DNA from: Bacillota bacterium
GTDB lineage: Bacteria > Bacillota > DSM-12270 > Thermacetogeniales > Thermacetogeniaceae
DNA length: 64,000 nucleotides
Direction: 5' to 3'
Assembly: GCA_013177945.1 (NCBI GenBank)
Contig: JABLXW010000008.1
Span: 124,001 to 188,000, forward strand
Under the pieces are notes generated by a model. It was not told the DNA's origin and searched no databases. It worked only from the letters and a program-made list of their open reading frames with translations. Shown here piece after piece: positions 46,379 through 55,078 of this stretch (its first letter is position 1; every line of letters begins with the position of its first letter). The position numbers were made by a program, and so were the translations under genes.

Positions 46379-47295
46379 TGCCTCCGCAAAACAATTCCTA
46401 AGGGTATACCATAGCTCGCCCGCAGGTTGTCAAGAATGCCTCCTGAGATATCCGGCGGAACACGAAAGCCCTGGAGGGGATCGGCGGGAACGATCTTCTT
46501 CTGGAGGTAGTTCTCAAGTGTTGCAAGCACCGCCCCATCGGCGCTCAGCTCCCCGGTCACGTAAACTTTGGGGAGGGAAGCGCGGGACTCGATCTCCCAA
46601 AACTCCAGGGAATTTCTGACCTCTTCTAAAGCCCCGGACCACCCTTCCAGGGAGATCACCCGGTACCGGTACGGCAAATGCTTTTTGTACACGTGGAGCG
46701 AAACGCTGCTTTCCCCGATGTTCAGAAGCACGTTTTGGGCGCGCGCTTCCTCCGGGAGAAACTCCAGGCAAGAGCGATAAAGGGCAAAGGGCTCGACATC
46801 GAGAAAGCTGAACCTGAGGCCAAACTGCTCCAGGCAGGACAAAACCCGCTGCACCACCCTCCGGTGCTGGGCAACCAGCAGAACCTCGACCTTTTTTCCT
46901 GTCTGGTTGCTGATCTCCGCGGCAACGCTCGCGTCCCAGACCAGGTCTCCCAGCTCCACCGGAAAGAGGGCTTCCGCCTGAAACCTGATCGCCCGCGCCG
47001 CCTCCTTTTTGGGAAGCTTCGGGAGGACGGCACGGCGCAAAAAAAGGAAAACGTGAGAAAAAGCCAGCCCCACCTGCTGCCGGGGCGCCCCGGTAGACTG
47101 AAAAAGATCTCTCACCGCCTCCGCGAACCCGGATGCGTCTTCCTCCAGCGAGCCGAAGGAGCGCGCCCCGTAGGCCACGAGAGAAAGGCGGTCCCTGGTC
47201 TTTTCCGCCATGACAAGACGCGCCTTCCCGGGGGCGATCTCGAGCCCTACCCGCAGCCGCGGGCCCTGCCGGAGCATAATCAAAGGCAGTTGCAT
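46369..47295 (-). CDS. pilM: Type IV pilus assembly ATPase-like protein PilM
   Basis: The 308-residue protein is an actin-like PilM: RVGLEIAPGKARLVMAEKTR at the start, AIRFQAEALFPVELGDLVWD, and the phosphate loop LLNIGESSVSLHVYKK. PilM sits on the cytoplasmic face and binds the PilN leader. The order pilM-pilN-pilO is conserved. No secretin (pilQ) follows, as expected for a Gram-positive cell. Confidence 0.88.
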   Translation of the reverse strand: MQLPLIMLRQGPRLRVGLEIAPGKARLVMAEKTRDRLSLVAYGARSFGSLEEDASGFAEAVRDLFQSTGAPRQQVGLAFSHVFLFLRRAVLPKLPKKEAARAIRFQAEALFPVELGDLVWDASVAAEISNQTGKKVEVLLVAQHRRVVQRVLSCLEQFGLRFSFLDVEPFALYRSCLEFLPEEARAQNVLLNIGESSVSLHVYKKHLPYRYRVISLEGWSGALEEVRNSLEFWEIESRASLPKVYVTGELSADGAVLATLENYLQKKIVPADPLQGFRVPPDISGGILDNLRASYGIPLGIVLRRQWV

Positions 47296-47311
47296 TATTC
47301 CGGTCTCCCTT

Positions 47312-48544
47312 TCAATTCTCTTCCCAGCTGATAACCCTGACCGGGTTATCTTTAAAGAAAATCTTTCTTACAGGCAATTTTAAAGCCAGCTCCGGATCAT
47401 GCTCTACATCGAGAGATAGGTCCAGATTGCCCATACTACCTGCAATGACCGCGCCTTTTACTGTAAGAACGTTAAGGACACCTGTGATGTTTTGTTCGGC
47501 ATAGAGAAGACCGTTGAGATAGATATCGGGATGGTCTTTAATGCCAACCAAATTAAGGACTGCTTTGAGCAAATTGTTTATTATCGTGTCCAGTAGATCC
47601 CCTATGAGAGGCAAGTCTCCCAGGAAACCAGCTAGGCTCCGCAAGAGATTGCCCAAATCGGCGATATTGGCAAGAAAAATAATATTCTTTCGAGCGGCAA
47701 GCATAATCCCTTCGTTGGGGTTGGGCGTAAAAGTTTCTCCAGAGAGAAGGACGTAAACGTTTTTTTCTGCCGCGATTACCCCCCGCCCAACGAAGGGACC
47801 GATCAGGATGACATCATCTGTAAAATACGCCGTTTGGCCGTTAAGGTAGGGAACGATCCAGAGTTTAAGGATGGAATAACCCAAAATTGATAAATCCAGG
47901 GTTACAGGGTTAATCCAGTCAGCGCGGCTCCTAATCCGATCCCAATCCAGGTATGGAAAAGGTATGCTTTCGGCCTGTTTCACTGGGTGACCTTTGATTC
48001 TGCTTGATCCGGCGTTTACTGCTTCGGCTTCGCCCTCTAAATTAAAGGAAGCAACACTTGCCGCTTCTATTTTTCCGTTGCTGTGGATGTCCCCCTTGAT
48101 GGTGCACCGGGCAAGAGTGCCGAGGCGGAGGTCTTCGTCGGTGAAGATTGCGTAGTCGGCCGCCTCTGGAAGGGTGTCAACCTTTACTCGAATCTCCTTT
48201 GAGAAATTGCGATGCGTTCCCGAGGCAGTTATGGTGAAGATATTTGTATTTGCCACAGGATTGATGGATACTTCATAGTCCAGGCCCGGCCCGAGGGAGT
48301 CCTGATAAGAAGGCGCGGGGGGAACTCCCGTCTCGAGGTACTTTCGGATTTCGAAGATGGCGCGGTTCACCCCGGCCTCCGCGGCGTAGCGGGCTTTCGT
48401 CTTGCCGACGCTCTGGTAAGTCGCCCTGCTTTCCCCCAGCGTCACCGTTGCCAGGCCCAGGCCCAGGACGGCCAGCAGGGCCAGCGCCAGCAGGGCGAAA
48501 ACAAAGGTGCTCCCCCGCTCCTGTTTCATCACACCCCTCAACAT
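47312..48544 (-). CDS. PilX-like pilus-associated protein
   Basis: The 410-residue product begins with a prepilin-like or membrane leader: MKQERGSTFVFALLALALLA, then GLGLATVTLGESRATYQSV and KARYAAEAGVNRAIFEIRKY, the PilX N-terminal pattern of minor pilus components. The large C-terminal part (residues 100-410) has repetitive beta-rich stretches such as GRGVIAAEKNVYVLLSGETF and probably lies outside the cell. ATG at 48544 has GAGGG upstream; an ATG at 48529 is also possible. It sits between the prepilins and pilM. Confidence 0.65.
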   Translation of the reverse strand: MLRGVMKQERGSTFVFALLALALLAVLGLGLATVTLGESRATYQSVGKTKARYAAEAGVNRAIFEIRKYLETGVPPAPSYQDSLGPGLDYEVSINPVANTNIFTITASGTHRNFSKEIRVKVDTLPEAADYAIFTDEDLRLGTLARCTIKGDIHSNGKIEAASVASFNLEGEAEAVNAGSSRIKGHPVKQAESIPFPYLDWDRIRSRADWINPVTLDLSILGYSILKLWIVPYLNGQTAYFTDDVILIGPFVGRGVIAAEKNVYVLLSGETFTPNPNEGIMLAARKNIIFLANIADLGNLLRSLAGFLGDLPLIGDLLDTIINNLLKAVLNLVGIKDHPDIYLNGLLYAEQNITGVLNVLTVKGAVIAGSMGNLDLSLDVEHDPELALKLPVRKIFFKDNPVRVISWEEN

Positions 48545-48556
48545 TTGCACCACCCT

Positions 48557-49015
48557 CTACCAGTTCGCCACCCGGGGCGAGGCGCGCGACTCCAGGGTGA
48601 AGACCGTACCCCCTGAGACGCCCTTTACGGAAATGCGATAAAGGCCCGGCCTCTCTTTTTTTACCGAAAAACTGAGGATGCCCTCGGCAACTACGGCCTC
48701 CGCGCCCTGTTCTTTGCGCACCAGGGCTCCCTCACGGCAGAAGTACTCTACCACTTCTCCAGAGTCTCTTTCAAGCTTCAAATGCTCCTCCCCCGCTTCC
48801 GCAACACCCCTCGCGTTGCGGATGTCCCTTGTCAGAAAGGCCAGGCCAAGCTGGGCCTGGAGGTGGCTGAAGGACTTCTTGGTTACTGCTCCCCAGATGT
48901 CGAGGGAGTTCCCGAGGATCCCGACGATGCCTGCAAGAACAACGGCGAGAATGGCGAGCGCCGCGACAACCTCGAGAAGCGTCAAGCCGCGGGAATCAGC
49001 GAGCACCTCCTTCAC
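48557..49015 (-). CDS. Minor prepilin, PulJ/GspJ-like
   Basis: A type IV prepilin: short basic leader, then the methylation site and hydrophobic helix in SRG-LTLLEVVAALAILAVV, with cleavage after the Gly and Glu at +5. The mature part (about 130 residues) includes HLQAQLGLAFLTRDIRNARG, as in GspJ-like minor pseudopilins. The start is uncertain because three GTG/TTG codons lie within two AAGGAGG runs; I use the GTG at 49015. It overlaps the next prepilin by 20 bases. Confidence 0.8.
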   Translation of the reverse strand: MKEVLADSRGLTLLEVVAALAILAVVLAGIVGILGNSLDIWGAVTKKSFSHLQAQLGLAFLTRDIRNARGVAEAGEEHLKLERDSGEVVEYFCREGALVRKEQGAEAVVAEGILSFSVKKERPGLYRISVKGVSGGTVFTLESRASPRVANW

Positions 49016-49409
49016 CCTCCTTATCGGCAACGAGCGTCACGAGGGTTACTTGTCTCTGCTGTTCTCCCTCATTCCAGGAAACAGAAACCTCCACGCGGAG
49101 CAGCCTGTTGCCGTCATCCGTTACTTCTACTTCATCTACTTTAGTGGTACGCGTGTACTTTCCGTCGGGAGATGGCTCTTCATCCGGCTCGCCGTCGGCC
49201 AGCGCCGCGACGTCCTCAAAGCGCATCGCCTGGATCTCCTCGAGCTTTGCCTGGGCGAACGCCAGGGCCTCTTCTTCATCGGTAGAAGCCGCCGTCGTCT
49301 TTAGCCCCTCGTGGAAGAGCCCAATAAAGACCGCCAGCACAAGCACCAGGATGAAGCTGGCGGCGAGCACCTCAGCGAGCGTAAAGCCGGAATCTTTCGC
49401 CTGTTTCAT
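48996..49409 (-). CDS. Minor prepilin, PilV/GspI-like
   Basis: The 137-residue product has the prepilin leader MKQAKDSG-FTLAEVLAASF with Glu at +5, a 20-residue hydrophobic helix, and a short mature domain with ALAFAQAKLEEIQAMRFEDV, a GspI/PilV feature. It is encoded between the major prepilin and the GspJ-like prepilin. Confidence 0.85.
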   Translation of the reverse strand: MKQAKDSGFTLAEVLAASFILVLVLAVFIGLFHEGLKTTAASTDEEEALAFAQAKLEEIQAMRFEDVAALADGEPDEEPSPDGKYTRTTKVDEVEVTDDGNRLLRVEVSVSWNEGEQQRQVTLVTLVADKEGEGGAR

Positions 49410-49421
49410 AAAAAGTTCTTC

Positions 49422-49769
49422 CTAATCGGCTGACTGTTCGGTGTGGTCGTGGGTAATTTTTCCAGTCGTTTTATTAATGTCATAAGAAGCATCTTTATTA
49501 ACAGGACAGACCGGTGCTTCATCAATGTATCCAGCGTTTACAAGATCATCAACATCTTCAGGGTATTCTCCCTTGTCAAAGTAATACCTCTGAATTGCGG
49601 AGTTCAGCATTTTGATGTTCGACTCACACGTTGTTTTCTTTGCCTCCTGGATGTTTGCCGAAATGATCGGAACCGCGATGAGGATGAGCACCGCCAGGAT
49701 GGCGATGACCGCCAGCAGTTCGATTAAGGTAAAACCCTTTTGCCCCCGAAAACGCCGTCGGAAAAACAT
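49422..49769 (-). CDS. pilA: Major type IV prepilin (PilA/ComGC-like)
   Basis: The 115-residue prepilin has a basic leader, cleavage site QKG-FTLIELLAVIAILAVLI with Glu at +5, and a compact head with two Cys (TTCESNIKMLNSAIQRYYFD and EAPVCPVNK) able to form a disulfide. It is the shortest and most canonical pilin here, so it is probably the main subunit. The C-terminus is rich in Asp, Thr and His. Confidence 0.9.
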   Translation of the reverse strand: MFFRRRFRGQKGFTLIELLAVIAILAVLILIAVPIISANIQEAKKTTCESNIKMLNSAIQRYYFDKGEYPEDVDDLVNAGYIDEAPVCPVNKDASYDINKTTGKITHDHTEQSAD

Positions 49770-49794
49770 CTTCTCCCCTCCTCAGTTTTCTTCT

Positions 49795-51006
49795 TCAGCG
49801 AAGCGTCCCCAAAGCCTTCCAGGTGCTGACAATCGGAAGGAAGATGCTCAGTACAACAAATCCTACAACCCCTGCAATAAAGAGGATCAGCACCGGCTCC
49901 AGGAGCGATGTAAGGTTGTCGAGGGTGTAGGTCAGTTCGCCCTCGGTGTAGGCGGCCACCTGGTGGAGCATTTCATCAAGGCTTCCGGTGCTTTCCCCTA
50001 CCGCAATCATCTCCGTGACCATCAGGGGAAAAACACCCGTTGCCGCCAGAGGAGCAGCGATCGTCTCGCCCTCCCGGATGTTCGCCCGCGCCGCCATGAT
50101 CCCCGAAGCAACGACGCGGTTGCCCACCGTGTTAGCAGCAACTTCCAGGGCCCGGAGGATGGGAACGCCTGCCTGAACAAGGTTCCCCAAGATCTTGCTG
50201 AAGCGGTAAACGGCCAGCTGCATGTAGATCTTTCCGAGCACGGGGAGTTTCAGGACACACCAGTCCCACCAGTTCTTCCCTTCCTCCGACTTCAGGAAGG
50301 CTATAAGGCCAAAGACGGCAACGAAGAGCAGCCACGTAAGAAAAAGGTAGTTGTGGTGGAGGAAGTTGCCGCAGGCGAGGAGAAAGCGCGTCGGCCAGGG
50401 AAGCTGCGCCCCAAAGCCCGAAAAGAGCCTGGAAAAGCGGGGCAAGACAAAAGAAATCAGAAAGACAACCACAAGCACCGCGAAGGCCAGGACAACAACA
50501 GGGTAAATGCTCGCCGTCTTTACCTTTTTAACCACCGCGTCTTCCTTCTCGTAGTGCCGGGCAAGAATTTCCAGGGCATCATCGAGTAGGCCCGCTTCCT
50601 CTCCAGCCCCCACCATGGCCACGAAAAGCTCTGGAAAGGCTTCAGGATGCTGATCCATAGCCTCGTGAAGCGCCTTGCCTTTTTCCACCTGGTTTTTAAG
50701 GTCGAGGACCACCCCCTTCAGAAAAGAGTTGGAAGTCTGCGCCGCTAAAACTTCAAGGGCTTTGACGAGCGGGAGGTGGCCGCGCACCATCACGGCCAGC
50801 TGCCTGCTGAAAACCGCCAGGTCCTTGAGGCTGACGCGGCGCAGGAAAGCCCACTTCTTCCAGGTGGCTTTGTGGGGCCTGAGGTCCGTGACAAAGAGGC
50901 CGACCGCGTTCATGAGCTCCACGACCTGGGACGGAGCGGCAGCCTCAATCGTGCCCCTGTGCACCAACCCTTCATAATCGCGCGCCTGGTAATAGTAAAC
51001 GGGCAC
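49795..51006 (-). CDS. pilC: Type IV pilus platform protein PilC (GspF family)
   Basis: The 403-residue protein (GTG at 51006, PVYYYQARDYEGLVHRG) has two GspF cytoplasmic domains (AVFSRQLAVMVRGHLPLVKA and VYRFSKILGNLVQAGVPILR) and three membrane segments, ending GVVGFVVLSIFLPIVSTWKA. AGGAGGGAG lies just upstream. A longer open frame begins in pilB sequence and is rejected. It anchors the PilB motor at the membrane. It starts 11 bases after pilB. Confidence 0.92.
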   Translation of the reverse strand: MPVYYYQARDYEGLVHRGTIEAAAPSQVVELMNAVGLFVTDLRPHKATWKKWAFLRRVSLKDLAVFSRQLAVMVRGHLPLVKALEVLAAQTSNSFLKGVVLDLKNQVEKGKALHEAMDQHPEAFPELFVAMVGAGEEAGLLDDALEILARHYEKEDAVVKKVKTASIYPVVVLAFAVLVVVFLISFVLPRFSRLFSGFGAQLPWPTRFLLACGNFLHHNYLFLTWLLFVAVFGLIAFLKSEEGKNWWDWCVLKLPVLGKIYMQLAVYRFSKILGNLVQAGVPILRALEVAANTVGNRVVASGIMAARANIREGETIAAPLAATGVFPLMVTEMIAVGESTGSLDEMLHQVAAYTEGELTYTLDNLTSLLEPVLILFIAGVVGFVVLSIFLPIVSTWKALGTLR

Positions 51007-51017
51007 CCCACTCCCTC

Positions 51018-52712
51018 CTAATCCTGCCAGAATACAGCAGTCATCACCTCCTCCAGAGAGGTCAGCCCCTCTTTCGCCTTCGCGATCCCGTCTTCTCTGA
51101 GAGTCCGCATGCCGTGGTCCAAAGCTCTTCTGAGAAGCAGCTGCTCTGAGGCCTTTGCAGCAATCAGGTCCTTCAGCTCTCCGTCGACTACAAGAACCTC
51201 CTGCAGGGCAAGGCGCCCCTGGTAGCCTGTAAAGCGGCAGGAGGGGCACCCCCAGCCCCGCCAGAAGCCGGCAGCTCCGGTTCTCTCGTCGATCCCCAGG
51301 CCCGCCAGCACTTCCGGGGAGGGCCTGTAAGCCTCCTTGCACTCAGGGCAGATCTTGCGGACAAGGCGCTGGGCGACAACACCGATGAGACAGGAGCTCA
51401 GGAGGAAGGACTCCACGCCCATGTCGAGCAGCCGCGCCACAGAGCCGATCGCGCTGTTCGTGTGGAGGGTGCTGAGGACAAGGTGGCCCGTCAGGGCCGC
51501 CTGCACCGCAATCTGGGCGGTTTCGGCATCCCGGATTTCTCCCACCATGATGATATCCGGATCCTGCCTCAAGACCGCCCGGAGACCGCGCGCGAAGGTA
51601 AGCCCGATCTTGGGATTAACCTGAATCTGATTGACCTGGGGTATGGTGTACTCAACAGGGTCCTCGATGGTAACGATGTTCTTTTCCTTGACATTCAGCT
51701 CGCTGATGACGGCGTAGAGAGTGGTGGTCTTTCCGCTCCCCGTAGGCCCCACCACAAGGAGCAGGCCGAACGGCTTGCGGAGCATGCTCAAGAAAGCAGG
51801 ATAAACTTCTTTTGCGAAGCCGAGCTGGGGAAGGGTTAAAAAACCGACGGTCTTGTCGAGGATCCGGAGGACGAGCTTCTCCCCGTAAATCGTCGGGATC
51901 ACGGAAACCCTCAGGTCGATCGGCCGGCCCTCCACCTCCGTCTGAATGCGGCCGTCCTGAGGAAGCCGACGCTCCGTGATGTCCAGATCCGCCATAATCT
52001 TCAGCCGCGAACTTACGGCCGCGTGGACCTTCTTGGGAAGGGTGAGCATTTCAAAAAGTACGCCGTCGATCCGGCAGCGGACGACGATCTCGTTTTCCTG
52101 CGGCTCGACATGGATGTCGCTTGCCCGGTTAAGAACGGCTCTGGTGATGATGGAGTTGACAAGGCTCACAATGGGGCCTTCCTCAACCAGTTCCCGGATT
52201 TTGGTTTCGGTCATCTCCTCTTCAGGCCACGCCTGAACCTGCTGGGGAAGCTTCTCAACAACCTTGTCAACAGAGCTCTTTAGCTCCAGGAATTCGCTCA
52301 ATCCCCACTCCAGATCCCTTTCAGATACTAAAACGGGTTTTACCTTCCCGCCGATAATCTGCGAAATCTCGTCGATGTCGAAAACATTAAGGGGATCGAC
52401 CATTGCCAGAAGAATATAATCGCCCTCACTGCCGATAGGCAGGACCCGGTAGCGCCGGGCAAGAGAGGATGAAATAAGCTGGGTAACGGCAGGGTTTACG
52501 GGGTAGCGCCTAAGCTCTACGTAGGGAATCCCCAGCTGCTCCTGGAGAATTCTATAAAGCCTCTCATCTTCAAGGTACCCCAGTTTCTGCAAAATCTTTC
52601 CCAGCCGTCCTCCTTCCACCTGCTGGAGGCGGAGAGCTTCCTCAAGCTGTTCCCGGGAAATGATCCCGTTTTCCACAAGAAACTCTCCTAAAAGCTTCTT
52701 CTTTTTAGGCAC
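51018..52712 (-). CDS. pilB: Type IV pilus assembly ATPase PilB (GspE family)
   Basis: The 564-residue motor has the MshEN/GspE N-domain LLGEFLVENGIISREQLEEA, Walker A VVGPTGSGKTTTLYAVI, Walker B QDPDIIMVGEIRDAETAQIA, the His box LSTLHTNSAIG and the CPECKEAY / CPSCRF zinc motif. I start at the GTG at 52712, which has a perfect AGGAGG 12 bases upstream; the open frame extends 34 codons into the leader without a ribosome site. The AGGAGG lies within a hairpin. It heads the pilus operon; no pilT retraction ATPase is in the window. Confidence 0.93.
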   Translation of the reverse strand: MPKKKKLLGEFLVENGIISREQLEEALRLQQVEGGRLGKILQKLGYLEDERLYRILQEQLGIPYVELRRYPVNPAVTQLISSSLARRYRVLPIGSEGDYILLAMVDPLNVFDIDEISQIIGGKVKPVLVSERDLEWGLSEFLELKSSVDKVVEKLPQQVQAWPEEEMTETKIRELVEEGPIVSLVNSIITRAVLNRASDIHVEPQENEIVVRCRIDGVLFEMLTLPKKVHAAVSSRLKIMADLDITERRLPQDGRIQTEVEGRPIDLRVSVIPTIYGEKLVLRILDKTVGFLTLPQLGFAKEVYPAFLSMLRKPFGLLLVVGPTGSGKTTTLYAVISELNVKEKNIVTIEDPVEYTIPQVNQIQVNPKIGLTFARGLRAVLRQDPDIIMVGEIRDAETAQIAVQAALTGHLVLSTLHTNSAIGSVARLLDMGVESFLLSSCLIGVVAQRLVRKICPECKEAYRPSPEVLAGLGIDERTGAAGFWRGWGCPSCRFTGYQGRLALQEVLVVDGELKDLIAAKASEQLLLRRALDHGMRTLREDGIAKAKEGLTSLEEVMTAVFWQD

Positions 52713-52733
52713 CTCAGGCAGCTGCCTCCTGAG
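52713..52733 (-). promoter_or_regulatory. Hairpin over the pilB ribosome site
   Basis: Minus strand CTCAGG, 9-base loop, CCTGAG, ending directly before the GTG start. The AGGAGG Shine-Dalgarno spans the 5' arm and loop, and an inner AGGCAGCTGCCT is itself a palindrome. It could limit pilB translation. Confidence 0.5.
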
Positions 52734-52818
52734 CAATTTCTCGCAGGGAAGAAAGGCATGAACAGCGCGGAGATTATCTGCAGGGAATTTCGAGAGAATT
52801 TTTTGACTATTCAAAAAA

Positions 52819-52847
52819 AATTTACCATCATGCCATCAATAAGTCAA
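52819..52847 (-). promoter_or_regulatory. Promoter of the pilus operon
   Basis: Minus strand TTGACT (52842-52847), 17-base spacer, TAAATT (52819-52824), giving a leader of about 100 bases before pilB. Both hexamers match 5 and 4 of 6. Confidence 0.65.
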
Positions 52848-52976
52848 CTTTTTCTTTACAAGTGCCAGCTCAAACTTTTATTTTTTGCCACCCCGTCAGC
52901 TCTAAACAAGGACGAAAAAATGCGCGCCTGGCGCGGCACTCAACCCCCAAGACTGAACGGCAACGCCCCCGCTTCC

Positions 52977-53528
52977 TTACACGAAGCGCCGCCGCAAGGT
53001 CCTGATAGATACCTCATGGTCGCCGAGAATCTCCCGAATTGACCTGTTCTCCTCTCTGATTTCGTTAATGGCCAGCTCAATACGATCCTGGCCTTTTCGC
53101 AGTTCCGCCTGTCCCTGGGACAGCTCTTCCTGTCTCCTGCGGAGATCATCCATATCCTTGCGGAGTTCACCCACTTCCTGGCGCAACTCTTCCTGCCCCT
53201 TTCGCAGCTCATCCTGCCCCTTTCGCAGTTCTTCCTGCCCCTTTCGCAGCTCTTCCTGCCCTTTACGGAGTTCATCTACCTCCCTGCGCAGTTCGCCCTG
53301 CCCTCTACGGAGCTCATCCACTTCCCTGCGCAGCTCATCCTGCCCCTTACGGAGCTCTTTGATCTCACCCTCAATCCTGGCAACAGAATGAGTGAGATTA
53401 TCGATTTCGGCCTTGTGCACTTCGCTGGCATGCTCCAATGCTCTAAGCAGCCGGGTGTGTTCACCAAGCTGCTGGCCGATCTGTTCAAACTTTTGAAGCA
53501 CCAGCTCCTGAAACTTCTCGCCATCCAT
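52977..53528 (-). CDS. Heptad-repeat coiled-coil protein
   Basis: The 183-residue product is an almost perfect coiled coil. After an N-terminal FQELVLQKFEQIGQQLGEHT, about 15 heptads of the form RKGQEEL / RREVDEL run from residue 60 to 150, encoded by near-identical 21-base units. No catalytic domain is visible. The C-terminus (GDHEVSIRTLRRRFV) is basic. Similar small repeat proteins are scattered in Clostridia; function unknown. ATG start with GGGGGGAGCAG upstream. Confidence 0.6.
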   Translation of the reverse strand: MDGEKFQELVLQKFEQIGQQLGEHTRLLRALEHASEVHKAEIDNLTHSVARIEGEIKELRKGQDELRREVDELRRGQGELRREVDELRKGQEELRKGQEELRKGQDELRKGQEELRQEVGELRKDMDDLRRRQEELSQGQAELRKGQDRIELAINEIREENRSIREILGDHEVSIRTLRRRFV

Positions 53529-53801
53529 GTTCTGCTCCCCCCTGCAACCTCAACACCAAACCCAGATGCTACCAGGATTTCCCAATAGTTCTAAGCATTA
53601 TTATACTTCTCCAAAAGCTAAATTTTTTCCTGCTCAACAAGGCAATGAGGCTTGAGATAACGGACGAATGCTTCGGTAACGCCGTGCTCTCCTGCTGTTG
53701 ATCTTGAGTTTCAACCAAATCTCGCAGGGACGTGCCGCCGTGCTGCCCCGACCGCGTCGTGAGCCCGTTTGCCAAACACCCCCGATCCGGTTCATTTCCG
53801 A

Positions 53802-54832
53802 TCAGGTTTCAAGCTGGTATTTATCTTTCAGCCTTTCAGAAATCTCCTTGAGCAGGGAGAAGGCTCGCTCCACGCCGGATTCGTCCGGGTCTACCAAGCA
53901 GCACCGCGCGGGCGCCAGCCAGGCCTGGGCGAGGATCTGCTCCCGGGAGATGCCGCGCCCGGCCAGGAAACTCCAGAGATCTTCCAGCCTTGCCAGGAGC
54001 TCCGGGGCGGTCACTGCAGCAACCTCCTCCCCGAGCGTAGGGACGATTCCCCAGGAAATAATGCCCCCCCGGCTCAGAAAGGCCCTGACCTCCTCCGTGT
54101 AGCGGGTGAAAATCTCGCCCCAGGCCAGGACATCAATGGAGAGAATGTTCAGGTCCAGATTGAGCAAGAAGGACCAGTCAGGGTTGCCGCAGAGGTGTAC
54201 CCCCCTGGGTCCGGGAAGCTGCTCCAGGAAAGAGGCGTAGTCCTCCCGCGCCCGCTCTGAGCTGTAGCCTGTAAAGGCCATAAAAATGAGCTCCAGCCCG
54301 GGCTCCCAACCCAGACAAAGGCGCGCGGGTGGTGCCGCACCATTTCTTCGTACTGGACCTTCACCTTCCGGGAAAAAAAGTCGAACAGGAACTGGCGCAC
54401 CTCGTCGTGATAAATAACCGGTTTATTCTTCTCATCGGTGATCTTCAAACCGTAGCTGACGGGGCCGATGCACTGGCCGCGCACAGCGTAAAAACCCGAC
54501 AGGTCCCGGGCCAGGAAGGCATCATAGACCAGCGAGTAGCGGGAAGAAAGACGGAGGTAATGGGGGTCTTCCAGATTTTCGAAATACGCCGGCAACTCTT
54601 CGTAGAACCGCTCCAGGGAAAAGGTAATCCGCTTGCCTTCTTCATCGATGACAATTCCCGGCAGATGCTCCGAAGCCTGAACGTACATATCCTCGTAGAA
54701 GCTGAGTTTGGGAAGTTGGGGCCAGAAAGGGATGTCGAGGGAAAGGGCAAGATTCAATGCCGCCTCCGGGGAACGGTGGGGTAAAATCCCCATGGCAGTT
54801 GTCCGGCAATTGCCGGAGAGTTCAGCCTTCAC
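53802..54832 (-). pseudogene. MetE/UroD-like protein gene, frameshifted
   Basis: Two ORFs join into one TIM-barrel protein of about 340 residues. The first frame (GTG at 54832, AAGGAG 8 bases before) runs MGILPHRSPEAALNLALSLD to HHPRAFVWVGS; near 54300 a one-base shift leads to EPGLELIFMAFTGYSSERAR and on to the end. The second part has GVHLCGNPDWSFLLNLDLNI and LAPARCCLVDPDES, the His-Cys and Cys that bind zinc in cobalamin-independent methionine synthase-like methyltransferases. As read the protein is broken. No partner corrinoid protein is next to it. Confidence 0.7.
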
Positions 54833-54865
54833 ATTCTCAACTCCTTCTGCTCCTTTTCTGTGCTT

Positions 54866-55063
54866 TCAGGCAGGAAAAACCTGGCGGTGCTGCATATCGA
54901 AGGATATACCCGCAACCGGTTTTAGCGTCCACGCAATCCAGGAAGGGAGTTCGTCATCGATGCGCTTCAACACCTTATCCCGCTCGCGGGCCACCTTCTC
55001 CTGAATCTTCCGGCGAAATAGTTCCTTGATCACCTCGTTCTGGCGCATCACCCGTGCCGGCAC
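54866..55063 (-). CDS. Short helical ORF after hepT
   Basis: The 65-codon frame reads MRQNEVIKELFRRKIQEKVA after a GTG and then a helical ERDKVLKRIDDELPSWIAW. The stretch LFRRKIQEKV resembles a frame-shifted part (LFRCKIQENV) of the antitoxin-like remnant at 55792-55923. It starts 16 bases after hepT ends. No clear ribosome site; it may be a remnant. Confidence 0.3.
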   Translation of the reverse strand: MPARVMRQNEVIKELFRRKIQEKVARERDKVLKRIDDELPSWIAWTLKPVAGISFDMQHRQVFPA

Positions 55064-55078
55064 CCGCGATAAGCACGA

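Noticed and set aside
53150-53350. Regular short repeats that look like a CRISPR array
   Set aside because: Units are 21 bases with no spacers and stay in frame as heptads of a coiled-coil protein.
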